Assembly (NCBI GenBank): GCA_016779585.1
Contig: JADHNI010000014.1
Location: 1-58,613, forward strand
Reading direction: 5' to 3'
Source: Pseudomonadales bacterium
GTDB taxonomy: Bacteria; Pseudomonadota; Gammaproteobacteria; Pseudomonadales; Azotimanducaceae
Length of the DNA stretch: 58,613 nucleotides
In this document: one piece after another, positions 51,840-58,613 of the stretch
Layout of the letters: each line of letters begins with the position of its first letter
How positions within the stretch are numbered: the first letter of the stretch is position 1
Translations under genes and position numbers: made by a program
The notes under the pieces: generated by a model
Databases searched by the model: none
The model's input: only the letters and a program-made list of their open reading frames with translations
What the model was told of the DNA's origin: nothing

Positions 51840-52864
51840 TGGTAGAAGGTATTCACGAAGAAAATGTAACGCAGTGGCTCAGCGAACACGTGCCAGGGCT
51901 GACGCCACCGCTGAAGTTTTCACTGATTGCCGGTGGTCACTCCAACCTGACCTTCCGTTGTGAAGACAGTGCAGGCAGCGCATGTGTCCTGCGGCGACCA
52001 CCACTCGGGCATGTGCTCGAATCGGCTCATGACATGGGACGCGAGCACAAGATCATCGATGCTCTTAAGAACTCCGACGTGCCTGTGGCGCAGAACTTCG
52101 GGCTGTGTCATGACAAGTCAGTCAATGAAGCCGATTTCTACGTGATGGAATTTATTGATGGCCTGGTGCTGAACGATTCCATCACCGCAGCGAATGTGCC
52201 TGAATCCGAGCGTCCTTCCATTGGCCGTGATGTGGTTGAGATTCTTTGTAAGCTGCATGCCATTGATCCGGACGACGTGGGCCTTGGTGACCTGGGGCGC
52301 AAGGAAGCTTATCTCGATCGACAGATCAAGCGCTGGACCAAGCAGTGGGAAGCGTCAAAGACCCATGAAATTCCAGCGATGGAAGAAAGCTGCCGCCTGC
52401 TGACTGAAAGGAAGCCGGAACAGATTGGCGCAACGATTGTTCATGGCGATTATCGTCTCGGCAATATGATCGTTGCTGACGGGCACGTTAAAGCGATTCT
52501 CGACTGGGAGCTCTGCACGCTGGGTGACCCCCTGGCGGATGTCGGCTACTGCCTGAACAACTGGGTTACCATGGATGAAGTGCTGGAACCCGGTGAAGGT
52601 GACCAGTCACCGACGGCAGTGGGTGGATTCATTACCCGTGATGAGTTCATTGACACATACGCCAATACAACCGGTCGTGATCTCTCCGGCATCAACTACT
52701 ACCGTGCTTTTTCTCACTGGCGTCTCGCGGCAATTGGCCAGGGTGTTTACAAGCGCTACCTGGTCGGTGCCATGGGTGAAGATCGGGACGTGGACCTGGA
52801 AAGGCAGAAAGCCTCGGTTGCCCGCCGCGCGGAAGCGGCTCTAGAGCTGTTGACCGCCGCCTAG
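51839..52864 (+). CDS. Aminoglycoside-phosphotransferase-fold kinase (ACAD10-like)
   Basis: A 341-residue phosphotransferase-family protein. LIAGGHSNLTFR is the nucleotide loop, VLRRPP carries the Lys-like region, IVHGDYRLGNMIV is the catalytic loop (Asp), and AILDWELCTLGDPLADVGY the metal-binding Asp. This ACAD10/FadE36-like group accompanies acyl-CoA metabolism and phosphorylates hydroxyacyl substrates in some animals. Start GTG 51839 overlaps the WS/DGAT stop. Convergent overlap of 4 bases with sirB1. Confidence 0.9.
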   Translation: MVEGIHEENVTQWLSEHVPGLTPPLKFSLIAGGHSNLTFRCEDSAGSACVLRRPPLGHVLESAHDMGREHKIIDALKNSDVPVAQNFGLCHDKSVNEADFYVMEFIDGLVLNDSITAANVPESERPSIGRDVVEILCKLHAIDPDDVGLGDLGRKEAYLDRQIKRWTKQWEASKTHEIPAMEESCRLLTERKPEQIGATIVHGDYRLGNMIVADGHVKAILDWELCTLGDPLADVGYCLNNWVTMDEVLEPGEGDQSPTAVGGFITRDEFIDTYANTTGRDLSGINYYRAFSHWRLAAIGQGVYKRYLVGAMGEDRDVDLERQKASVARRAEAALELLTAA

Positions 52865-53703
52865 TGGACTGTTTTTGAGCGGGTTTCCATGGCCAGCAGG
52901 CGTTTGGAAGCCAGTTCCCTGACCTGCTCATCTGAGGCGCCACGCAATACTTCCGTATAGGTATGCTGGGCGAGACTGGTGTTGCCCTGCATCTCGTAGA
53001 CCGCACCCAGCTGTATGTTGAATTCCTCCTGGTCCGGGAATAACAGTAGCTGGCGATCTATGCAGGCTTTGCTCTGGTCCCATGAGCGTTCACGCCAGAA
53101 GATCTGCTTAAGATTGTCGAGCATCCGTATCAATACGTCGCGCGAGGATGCAGGATTGAAGTATTCATCACGCAGCGTGGCTCGCGGCCCGGCAATTTGT
53201 CGTAGCAGGGTCTGGCAGTCAGCCTTGCTGAGCTCCCGCCCTGAAAACGGATCTACAATGGCGCCGTTATCGCCTCCGTATCTCACGAGGAAGTGTCCCG
53301 GGAAGGAAATGCCTTCAACCGGTATGTCCAGGCGATTGCCGATGGCAATGTGAATCAGTGCGAGGCTGATTGGTATGCCGGTTCGATGATCGATCACCCG
53401 GTGCAGGTAGCTGTTCGCCGGGTCGTAGTAGTCATTGATGTTGCCGCTAAACTCCAGCTCCGTATGGATATAGTGCAGCAGCGCAGGAACCGGGATGCCA
53501 AAGTCACTATTGAAACGCCGGTCATGTCGGAAAGCGATGGCAAGCTTGTCCAGTTCGCCCAGGTAGCTGGCCACATCCACGCTTTCCTCGGCTTCCGCCG
53601 CGATCAGCAATGCAGCTTCGTCCAGTGGAATGTCTTGATCAGGGAGCGCCGCAATCTCTGCGAACCTCGCCCTGATGTCGTTCTGGCGATCTGACTTTTT
53701 CAT
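52861..53703 (-). CDS. SirB1-family transglutaminase-like/TPR protein
   Basis: A 280-residue SirB1-type protein. The first part is a transglutaminase-like core (YYDPANSYLHRVIDHRTGIPISLALIHIAI, then PGHFLVRYG and IVDPFSGREL), followed by a tetratricopeptide-like helical end (LFPDQEEFNIQLGAVYEMQGN). The usual catalytic Cys is absent from the SLALIHIAI region as in other family members. The function is unknown. It is divergent from, and slightly overlaps, the lipase-like gene's upstream region. Confidence 0.88.
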   Translation of the reverse strand: MKKSDRQNDIRARFAEIAALPDQDIPLDEAALLIAAEAEESVDVASYLGELDKLAIAFRHDRRFNSDFGIPVPALLHYIHTELEFSGNINDYYDPANSYLHRVIDHRTGIPISLALIHIAIGNRLDIPVEGISFPGHFLVRYGGDNGAIVDPFSGRELSKADCQTLLRQIAGPRATLRDEYFNPASSRDVLIRMLDNLKQIFWRERSWDQSKACIDRQLLLFPDQEEFNIQLGAVYEMQGNTSLAQHTYTEVLRGASDEQVRELASKRLLAMETRSKTVH

Positions 53704-53746
53704 GGTGTCGTCATGGTGTCACCTTCGTTCTCCCAACTTTACAAGG

Positions 53747-54469
53747 ATGAATTTGATATGCAATGCTCCGGCTGTGAGTGAGATCAAGCCCCCGCATCCA
53801 TTTCTTACCCTGATGGAAGGGCGCGTCGTCGCTGAAGCCGGTGGTCTTATGCTGGCCCTGCCGCTGCTGCGACTCAATGCCCGCAAGGGCAGGGGCGAGC
53901 CCGTCATTGTCCTGCCCGGTTTCATGGCAGATGATCGATCAACCAGAATCCTGCGGAACTACCTGACCCAGATTGGTTACCAGGCCATACCCTGGGGGCT
54001 TGGGGCCAATCGTCGGCCTATGCTGAGTATGCTGCCAACTTTGCAGAACCTGATCAGTGATGTGGCGACCCAGACGGGGCACAAGGTTCGATTGGTGGGT
54101 TGGAGTCGTGGCGGGATGATCTCCCGGGAACTGGCGCGGGATAATCCAGGTCAGATTGACCGGGTAGTTACGATTGGGTCACCGGTCCGTGGTGGCATCG
54201 CTGCTTCAGCCATCGGGCGATGGGTTCAGCATGAAACCGGATTAACGTCGCAGCAGATGTCCCGCCTGACGGAAGAACGCTCGCGCGTTCCGATCAGGGT
54301 GCCGGTACGGGCGATCTACAGTAAAAGTGATGGTGTGGTTTCGTGGAAGGCCTGTATCGATGACGAGACAGCGGACATCGAACATTTTGAGGTAATTGGC
54401 AGCCACGTCGGGCTTGGCAGCAACGTGGAAGTCTTCAGGTTACTTCCACGCCTGCTGCGCGAGGAGTGA
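53747..54469 (+). CDS. Lipase-like alpha/beta hydrolase
   Basis: 240 residues from ATG 53747. GEPVIVLPGFMADDRSTRIL is the oxyanion region, LVGWSRGGMISRELA the nucleophile elbow (Ser), SKSDGVVSW the acid region and GSHVGLGSN the His region, so the triad is present. Similar to triacylglycerol lipase-like esterases without signal peptide. A longer frame from 53675 overlaps sirB1 and looks non-coding. GTG 53774 (VSEIKPPHPF) is another possible start. Convergent with a nitroreductase gene, so not obviously in an operon. Confidence 0.82.
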   Translation: MNLICNAPAVSEIKPPHPFLTLMEGRVVAEAGGLMLALPLLRLNARKGRGEPVIVLPGFMADDRSTRILRNYLTQIGYQAIPWGLGANRRPMLSMLPTLQNLISDVATQTGHKVRLVGWSRGGMISRELARDNPGQIDRVVTIGSPVRGGIAASAIGRWVQHETGLTSQQMSRLTEERSRVPIRVPVRAIYSKSDGVVSWKACIDDETADIEHFEVIGSHVGLGSNVEVFRLLPRLLREE

Positions 54470-55144
54470 TTACCACTCGTTGACGTGCATAACCGTTTCG
54501 ACTGGGGGTCGGTATGCCGGTTTAAAGTCAGTGCCCTTGGTGTACGCGAGCGGAATAAGTGCCACCTGGGTGTACTCCTCATAGGGTATGCCCAGGAGTG
54601 CAGCGATTTCCTTTTCATGCATCAGGTGCAGGGTGGTCCATGCTGAGCCAATTCCGCGGGCGCGTGCTGCCAGCATGAAATTCCAGGCGGCGGGGATTAT
54701 AGAGCCCAGGGTTGCTGTTTGTGCGAGAACACTCATGCCTGCCTCGTTGTCTGTTCGACCAGCGATACATGGAATAAACAGAACCGGCGCGCGACCCATG
54801 TTTTCTCCCAGGTAATCAGCGGAAGACGCTGATCGGGTCTGACTGTCGGTCAGGTTCTTGTCGTCACTTTCCATATGCAGCTTGTGAATCGCCTGGGGCA
54901 TGTCTTTGTAGATGCTGAAGGCCTGGCGATAGAGGTCGCCGATCCTCTTGCGTTTTTCCTCATCGGTCACAAAGACAAACTGCCATGCCTGGGAGTTGGA
55001 GCCGGTGGGCGCCTGCACCGCCAGCTCCATACATTCCTTGATCGCATCCATCGAGAGTGGGCGATCAAAGTCCAGTCGCTTGCGCACAGCGCGTGTTGTG
55101 CTGAGCAGTTCGTCGTTGGTAAGTCCCAGTTGTTCGTGAGCCAT
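54470..55144 (-). CDS. Nitroreductase-family FMN protein
   Basis: A 224-residue nitroreductase-fold protein. TTRAVRKRLDFDRPL, APTGSNSQAWQFVFVTD and ILAARARGIGSAWTTLHL-like motifs for FMN binding. Members reduce nitro, quinone or enone groups with NAD(P)H. It differs clearly from the IYD-like protein at 39308. A 19-base gap separates it from trhO upstream on the same strand, so they are probably one operon. The substrate is unknown. Confidence 0.9.
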   Translation of the reverse strand: MAHEQLGLTNDELLSTTRAVRKRLDFDRPLSMDAIKECMELAVQAPTGSNSQAWQFVFVTDEEKRKRIGDLYRQAFSIYKDMPQAIHKLHMESDDKNLTDSQTRSASSADYLGENMGRAPVLFIPCIAGRTDNEAGMSVLAQTATLGSIIPAAWNFMLAARARGIGSAWTTLHLMHEKEIAALLGIPYEEYTQVALIPLAYTKGTDFKPAYRPPVETVMHVNEW

Positions 55145-55163
55145 CGTAATAGTCCTTAACGTT

Positions 55164-56162
55164 TTATTGGTTTTTGCTGAGCTCGCGCTGGGCTTCCCGA
55201 GCTTTCTGTTTTAACTGCGCGCGGTGTTTCTGCGCATCGCGGGCATCCATACCCAGGTGATCCTCGCCGCGTTCTTTCGCGAGCTGGATCTGTCGCTGCC
55301 TTTCCCGGAAGCGTTGTCTGTCTTCATCTGTCTTGCGATCAATGCAATGGGGACAGCTGACACCTTTTACATACGCATTACTCTGCTTGTCGGTTTCATT
55401 AATGGGCATCCGGCAGGCATGGCATTGATCATAGTGGCCTGGTTCAAGCTGATGATTAACTGTCACTCTCTCATCAAACACGAAACACTCCCCATGCCAC
55501 AGGGATTCATCCTCGGGAACTTCCTCCAGGTACCTCAGGATACCGCCTTTCAGGTGATAAACCTCATCAAAACCCTGGGATTTCAGGTAAGCCGTGGACT
55601 TTTCACAGCGGATCCCGCCGGTGCAGAACATCGCAACTTTTTTGTGTTTGCCAGGATCAAGGGACTCTTTGACGTAGTCAGGGAACTCCCTGAAAGATTC
55701 CGTGTGCGGATTAATCGCACCTTCGAAGCTGCCGATGTTGACCTCGTACTCATTGCGGGTATCAATCACAGTCACGTTTGGGTCTGAAATCAGGTCGTTC
55801 CACTCTGCAGGGTCCACATAGGTCCCAACTATCTCTTTGGGATCAATGTCCGGGACCCCCATGGTGACAATTTCTTTTTTCAGTTTGACCCGGCTGCGCA
55901 GGAACGGCATTTCGTCCGTCTGTGATTCCTTATAGTCAAGGCCGGTAAATCTATCATCCAGTTTCAGGTAAGCCAGCAGATTGTTGATGGCTTCCCGGCT
56001 ACCGGCCACGGTGCCGTTGATGCCCTCGCGGGCTACCAGTAGTGTGCCACGGATATTTTCGGTCAGCAGCAGCTCCAGGAGTTCTTCACGCAGCTGTTCC
56101 GGGTCCTCGATGCGAACAAAGTGGTAAAGCGCGCAGACGACGATAGCAGATTGGTCTGGCAA
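55164..56162 (-). CDS. trhO: tRNA uridine(34) hydroxylase TrhO (YceA; rhodanese-related)
   Basis: 332 residues, matching the YceA/TrhO family that hydroxylates U34 of tRNA on the way to cmo5U/mo5U. N-terminal [19 protein letters not shown] and [11 protein letters not shown], rhodanese domain with [19 protein letters not shown] and catalytic Cys180 in [16 protein letters not shown], then zinc-like CHACRMP and CPHC pairs, and a basic C-terminal tail. The length is normal. It is divergent from the peroxiredoxin gene by 79 bases. Confidence 0.94.
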   Translation of the reverse strand: MPDQSAIVVCALYHFVRIEDPEQLREELLELLLTENIRGTLLVAREGINGTVAGSREAINNLLAYLKLDDRFTGLDYKESQTDEMPFLRSRVKLKKEIVTMGVPDIDPKEIVGTYVDPAEWNDLISDPNVTVIDTRNEYEVNIGSFEGAINPHTESFREFPDYVKESLDPGKHKKVAMFCTGGIRCEKSTAYLKSQGFDEVYHLKGGILRYLEEVPEDESLWHGECFVFDERVTVNHQLEPGHYDQCHACRMPINETDKQSNAYVKGVSCPHCIDRKTDEDRQRFRERQRQIQLAKERGEDHLGMDARDAQKHRAQLKQKAREAQRELSKNQ

Positions 56163-56241
56163 GTTTTTCTCCGGGAACCTGTAAATCTCAATCGTGTATT
56201 ATCGCGCATCTTGGGCTCAAGTTCGCTAATGGAGATCAGTC

Positions 56242-56700
56242 ATGCTGGATGTCGGTGATACCGCTCCCGATTTTGTTCTAAACAACGATGATGGCATCGA
56301 AGTCAGCCTGGATGACCTGCTGTCGGAGGGTCCCCTGATTCTGTACTTCTATCCCGCGGACTTCACCTCAGTCTGCACTGCAGAAGCGTGCGAAATCCGT
56401 GATCATTTTGAGGATATTCGCGGTGTGAATGCCAATGTCGTGGGTGTCAGTCCGCAGGGTGAAGCCAGCCATGATCGCTTCCGCAAGCGCTATGAGCTGC
56501 CGTTTCCGCTCCTGGATGATCGCAAGAAAGAGGTCATTAGGGCCTACGGCGTCAACGGTCCCCTGGGTATTGGTGTTCGCCGTGTGACCTATCTGATCAA
56601 CCAGGATAAGCGGATTGAGCGACGGGTCGTCGCCGATTTTGCGGTCAAGCACCACGTGCAGTTTATTGAACAGGTGGTAGAGGACCTTAGAGGCTACTAG
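56242..56700 (+). CDS. Peroxiredoxin (BCP/AhpC-TSA type, ordinary Cys)
   Basis: A 152-residue thiol peroxidase reducing H2O2 and organic peroxides. Peroxidatic Cys45 in YPADFTSVCTAEACEIRDHF, possible resolving Cys50 as in the BCP group, and the family's VVGVSPQGEASHDRFRKRYELPFPLLDD. Unlike the two redoxins at 31759 and 42606, the reactive residue is encoded as normal Cys (TGC). Start ATG 56242 follows TGGAGA. Confidence 0.92.
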   Translation: MLDVGDTAPDFVLNNDDGIEVSLDDLLSEGPLILYFYPADFTSVCTAEACEIRDHFEDIRGVNANVVGVSPQGEASHDRFRKRYELPFPLLDDRKKEVIRAYGVNGPLGIGVRRVTYLINQDKRIERRVVADFAVKHHVQFIEQVVEDLRGY

Positions 56701-56776
56701 AAAGCAGCCACCATCCTGACTTGATCCAACACTTCCATCAAGGCGTATACTCTGGAAACGTCTCGATGGAAAAACA

Positions 56777-57646
56777 ATGAACAAAAATGTCATCTGGATC
56801 ACTGGAATCATCGCTGCTCTGGTTCTTGGCAGCGTTATTGCTTTTGCCGGAAGCCAGCATGGCGCTACCTGGCTCGGCTTGCCGCTTTTTGCACTCTGTT
56901 GTGCAGCGGCATTTCTAATCCAGTGGATGATGTTTGTACCGGCCTGGGTTTACCAGACAGAACATTATTTTGACCTGACGGGCAGCCTGACCTATATCTC
57001 GCTCGCGCTCATAGCGCTGCTGTTCGGGCAGGGGGATCCCAGATCCCTGTTGATCGGTGCGCTTGTCATCATCTGGGCCGGGCGATTGGGGGCCTTCCTG
57101 TTCCTGCGCATTCGGGCGGCAGGTGAAGACCGGCGATTCCGCAGCATCAAAACAGATTTCCTGCAGTTCCTGATGACCTGGACCCTTCAGGGTGCCTGGG
57201 TATCGATCACCATGGGTGCCGGGCTCGCGGCAATGACAACTGCCAATGAAGTGCCGCTGGGTCTCTTTGCTTTTCTCGGTTTGCTGCTGTGGGTCGCAGG
57301 CTTCGCGATTGAGGTAGTCGCTGACTCACAGAAATCCCGATTTAAGGCAGACCCCGCTAACCAGGATTCGTTTATCGACGTCGGCCTCTGGCGCTGGTCG
57401 CGGCACCCCAATTATTTTGGTGAGATTGTTCTGTGGATCGGAATCACAATGATCGCGTTTCCAGTGTTGCAGGGATGGCAATACGCAACCCTGATTTCAC
57501 CCATCTTTGTGATTGTGCTGCTGACCAAGATCTCCGGAGTTCGCATGCTGGAACACCGGTCAGACAAGAAGTGGGGTAATGATCCGGCGTACCAGGCTTA
57601 CAAGTCTGATACGCCGGTGCTGGTACCTCGCCCACCGAGGGCGTGA
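56777..57646 (+). CDS. DUF1295 membrane protein (steroid 5-alpha-reductase-like fold)
   Basis: A 289-residue polytopic membrane protein with about seven hydrophobic helices. The C-terminal RWSRHPNYFGEIVLWIG segment (the R-H-P-N-Y-x-G-E signature) is shared by isoprenylcysteine methyltransferases and 5-alpha-reductases, and YFDLTGSLTY is the DUF1295 hallmark. Reduction of a steroid or fatty acyl enone is possible but unproven. Convergent with the P450 gene at 57649. Confidence 0.9.
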   Translation: MNKNVIWITGIIAALVLGSVIAFAGSQHGATWLGLPLFALCCAAAFLIQWMMFVPAWVYQTEHYFDLTGSLTYISLALIALLFGQGDPRSLLIGALVIIWAGRLGAFLFLRIRAAGEDRRFRSIKTDFLQFLMTWTLQGAWVSITMGAGLAAMTTANEVPLGLFAFLGLLLWVAGFAIEVVADSQKSRFKADPANQDSFIDVGLWRWSRHPNYFGEIVLWIGITMIAFPVLQGWQYATLISPIFVIVLLTKISGVRMLEHRSDKKWGNDPAYQAYKSDTPVLVPRPPRA

Positions 57647-57648
57647 TT

Positions 57649-58613
57649 CTACTTCTTTGGATGCAGAACGACGGGGAGTTTTGAGTAGCCCTTCACGAAG
57701 GAGCTGAAGATACGCTCGGGTTCGCCGACGACTTCTACCGTTTCAAACCGTTTGAGGATTTCCTCCCACACAATGCGCAGCTGCATTTCCGCAAGACGGT
57801 TACCCATGCATCGGTGAATGCCGAAACCGAACGACAGGTGCTGTCGTGGTTTGGCGCGGTCAATGATGAAGTCGTAAGGACGTTCGATGGCTTCCTCGTC
57901 ACGGTTACCCGAGACATACCACATAACCACCTTGTCGCCTTCCTTGATCTTCTGACCATTCAGCTCAGTGTCCTGCAGTGCCCGACGGCGCATGTGCGCC
58001 AGTGGAGTCTGCCAGCGAATGATTTCCGGCACCATGCTGGAGATCAGGGCGGGATTGTCACGAAGTTTGTCGTACTCAGCAGGGTTTTCGTTAAGCGCCA
58101 GGACGCCACCGGTAATTGAATTCCGGGTTGTGTCGTTACCACCGACAATCAGAAGGATAATGTTGCCAAGCAGCTCAAACGGACGCTCCGGCAGGTCTTT
58201 TGTTGCCTCACCGTGCGCCAGCATGGTGATCAGGTCATTTTCGCCAGGGTTTTTCTGCCGCTCGTGAAACAGCTCGGAGAACGTGGTCAGGCATTCAATG
58301 AGTTCTTCGCGGCGCTGATCCTCAGATTCAATGATGCCGCTTTCCGGTGCCGCGGTTGCCACATCTGACCAGCGGGTCAGCTTGCGTCGGTCTTCGAACG
58401 GAAAGTCGAACAGGGTGGCGAGCATCTGAGTCGTCAGTTCGATAGAGATGTTGTCGACCCAGTCGATTTCTTCACCGACGGGCAGGGCATCCAGCAGGCC
58501 TGCTGCCCGTGTACGGATCGTGTTCTCAAGCTTTACGGAGGTTCATGGGTGCAACCACGGGGCTGACAACCGCACGCTGCTCGTCATGCTTCGGTGGATC
58601 CATGGCGATGAAC
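57649..58613 (-). CDS. Cytochrome P450, partial at right edge and frameshifted
   Basis: The C-terminal two-thirds of a class I-type P450. Haem loop FGFGIHRCMGNR, I-helix GGNDTTRNSI, ExxR in PEIIRW. ATG 58425 is only an internal Met: the same frame continues upstream (TIRTRAAGLLDALPVGEEID, then NISIELTTQ) to 58530, where it breaks. The preceding residues FIAMDPPKHDEQRAVVSP and VVAPMNLRK are in another frame ending at TGA 58528-58526. Removing one A of the AAA at 58534-58532 joins them. The gene continues past the window. This group is close to the fatty acid or cholesterol-side-chain hydroxylases, but the substrate is open. Confidence 0.88.

Overview
The window looks like chromosomal DNA of a heterotrophic, probably marine gammaproteobacterium. 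The housekeeping genes (a COG3146 acetyltransferase-like gene, DksA/TraR-like, YaiI/DUF188, SirB1, TrhO, YgiQ, GTP-type PEPCK) and the dense ATGA-overlapped operons fit that group, but the assignment is inference. Two traits stand out: a coenzyme F420 biosynthesis gene with four luciferase-like (LLM) oxidoreductases, and two redox proteins that appear to carry selenocysteine.

Layout. 1-4357: the 3' end of fbiC/cofH followed by three F420-type LLM oxidoreductases in one operon. 4408-10430: a membrane/envelope block (COG3146, spermidine-synthase-like membrane protein, OafA-type acyltransferase, SGNH hydrolase) with several frame lesions. 10433-14198: DksA-like, aldolase, DUF188, TauD-type dioxygenase, PhzF and GNAT genes. 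14201-18552: a very long coiled-coil protein with a degenerate histidine-kinase core and HPt-like ends, split by one frameshift from its N-terminal SPOR domain. 18674-26948: thioesterases, thiolase, META-MliC protein, P450, MDR reductase, MFS transporter, LLM and SDR, which together look like lipid or steroid-type catabolism. 27128-32547: katG, a Ser/Thr kinase, glnII with a sigma54/NtrC-type control region, and selenoprotein 1. 32564-45640: SDR, pckG, ygiQ, DUF7064-like, a broken alpha/beta hydrolase, an IYD-like nitroreductase, a GlcD-like flavoprotein, an ACT-containing aromatic amino acid hydroxylase coupled to selenoprotein 2, a DadA-like flavoprotein and an HD protein. 45859-58613: MarR regulator, acyl-CoA ligase, CaiB-type CoA transferase, quinone reductase, wax ester synthase, APH-like kinase, SirB1, lipase-like hydrolase, nitroreductase, trhO, peroxiredoxin, DUF1295 protein and a P450 that runs off the right edge.

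How the genes fit together. The acyl-CoA ligase, CoA transferase, thiolase, thioesterases, P450s, SDRs, MDRs and DUF1295 protein suggest uptake and oxidation of lipids or sterol-like compounds, with wax ester/TAG storage. F420-dependent and nitroreductase flavoproteins add reductive capacity; katG, the peroxiredoxin and the two Sec proteins add redox defence.

Reliability. About nine genes carry single-base indels, stops or an odd start codon. Some may be real pseudogenes, but the number suggests sequence errors are also present. The in-frame TGA codons of the two redoxins differ in kind: the frame is unchanged on both sides, each TGA falls on the catalytic Cys position, and each is followed by a GC-rich hairpin.
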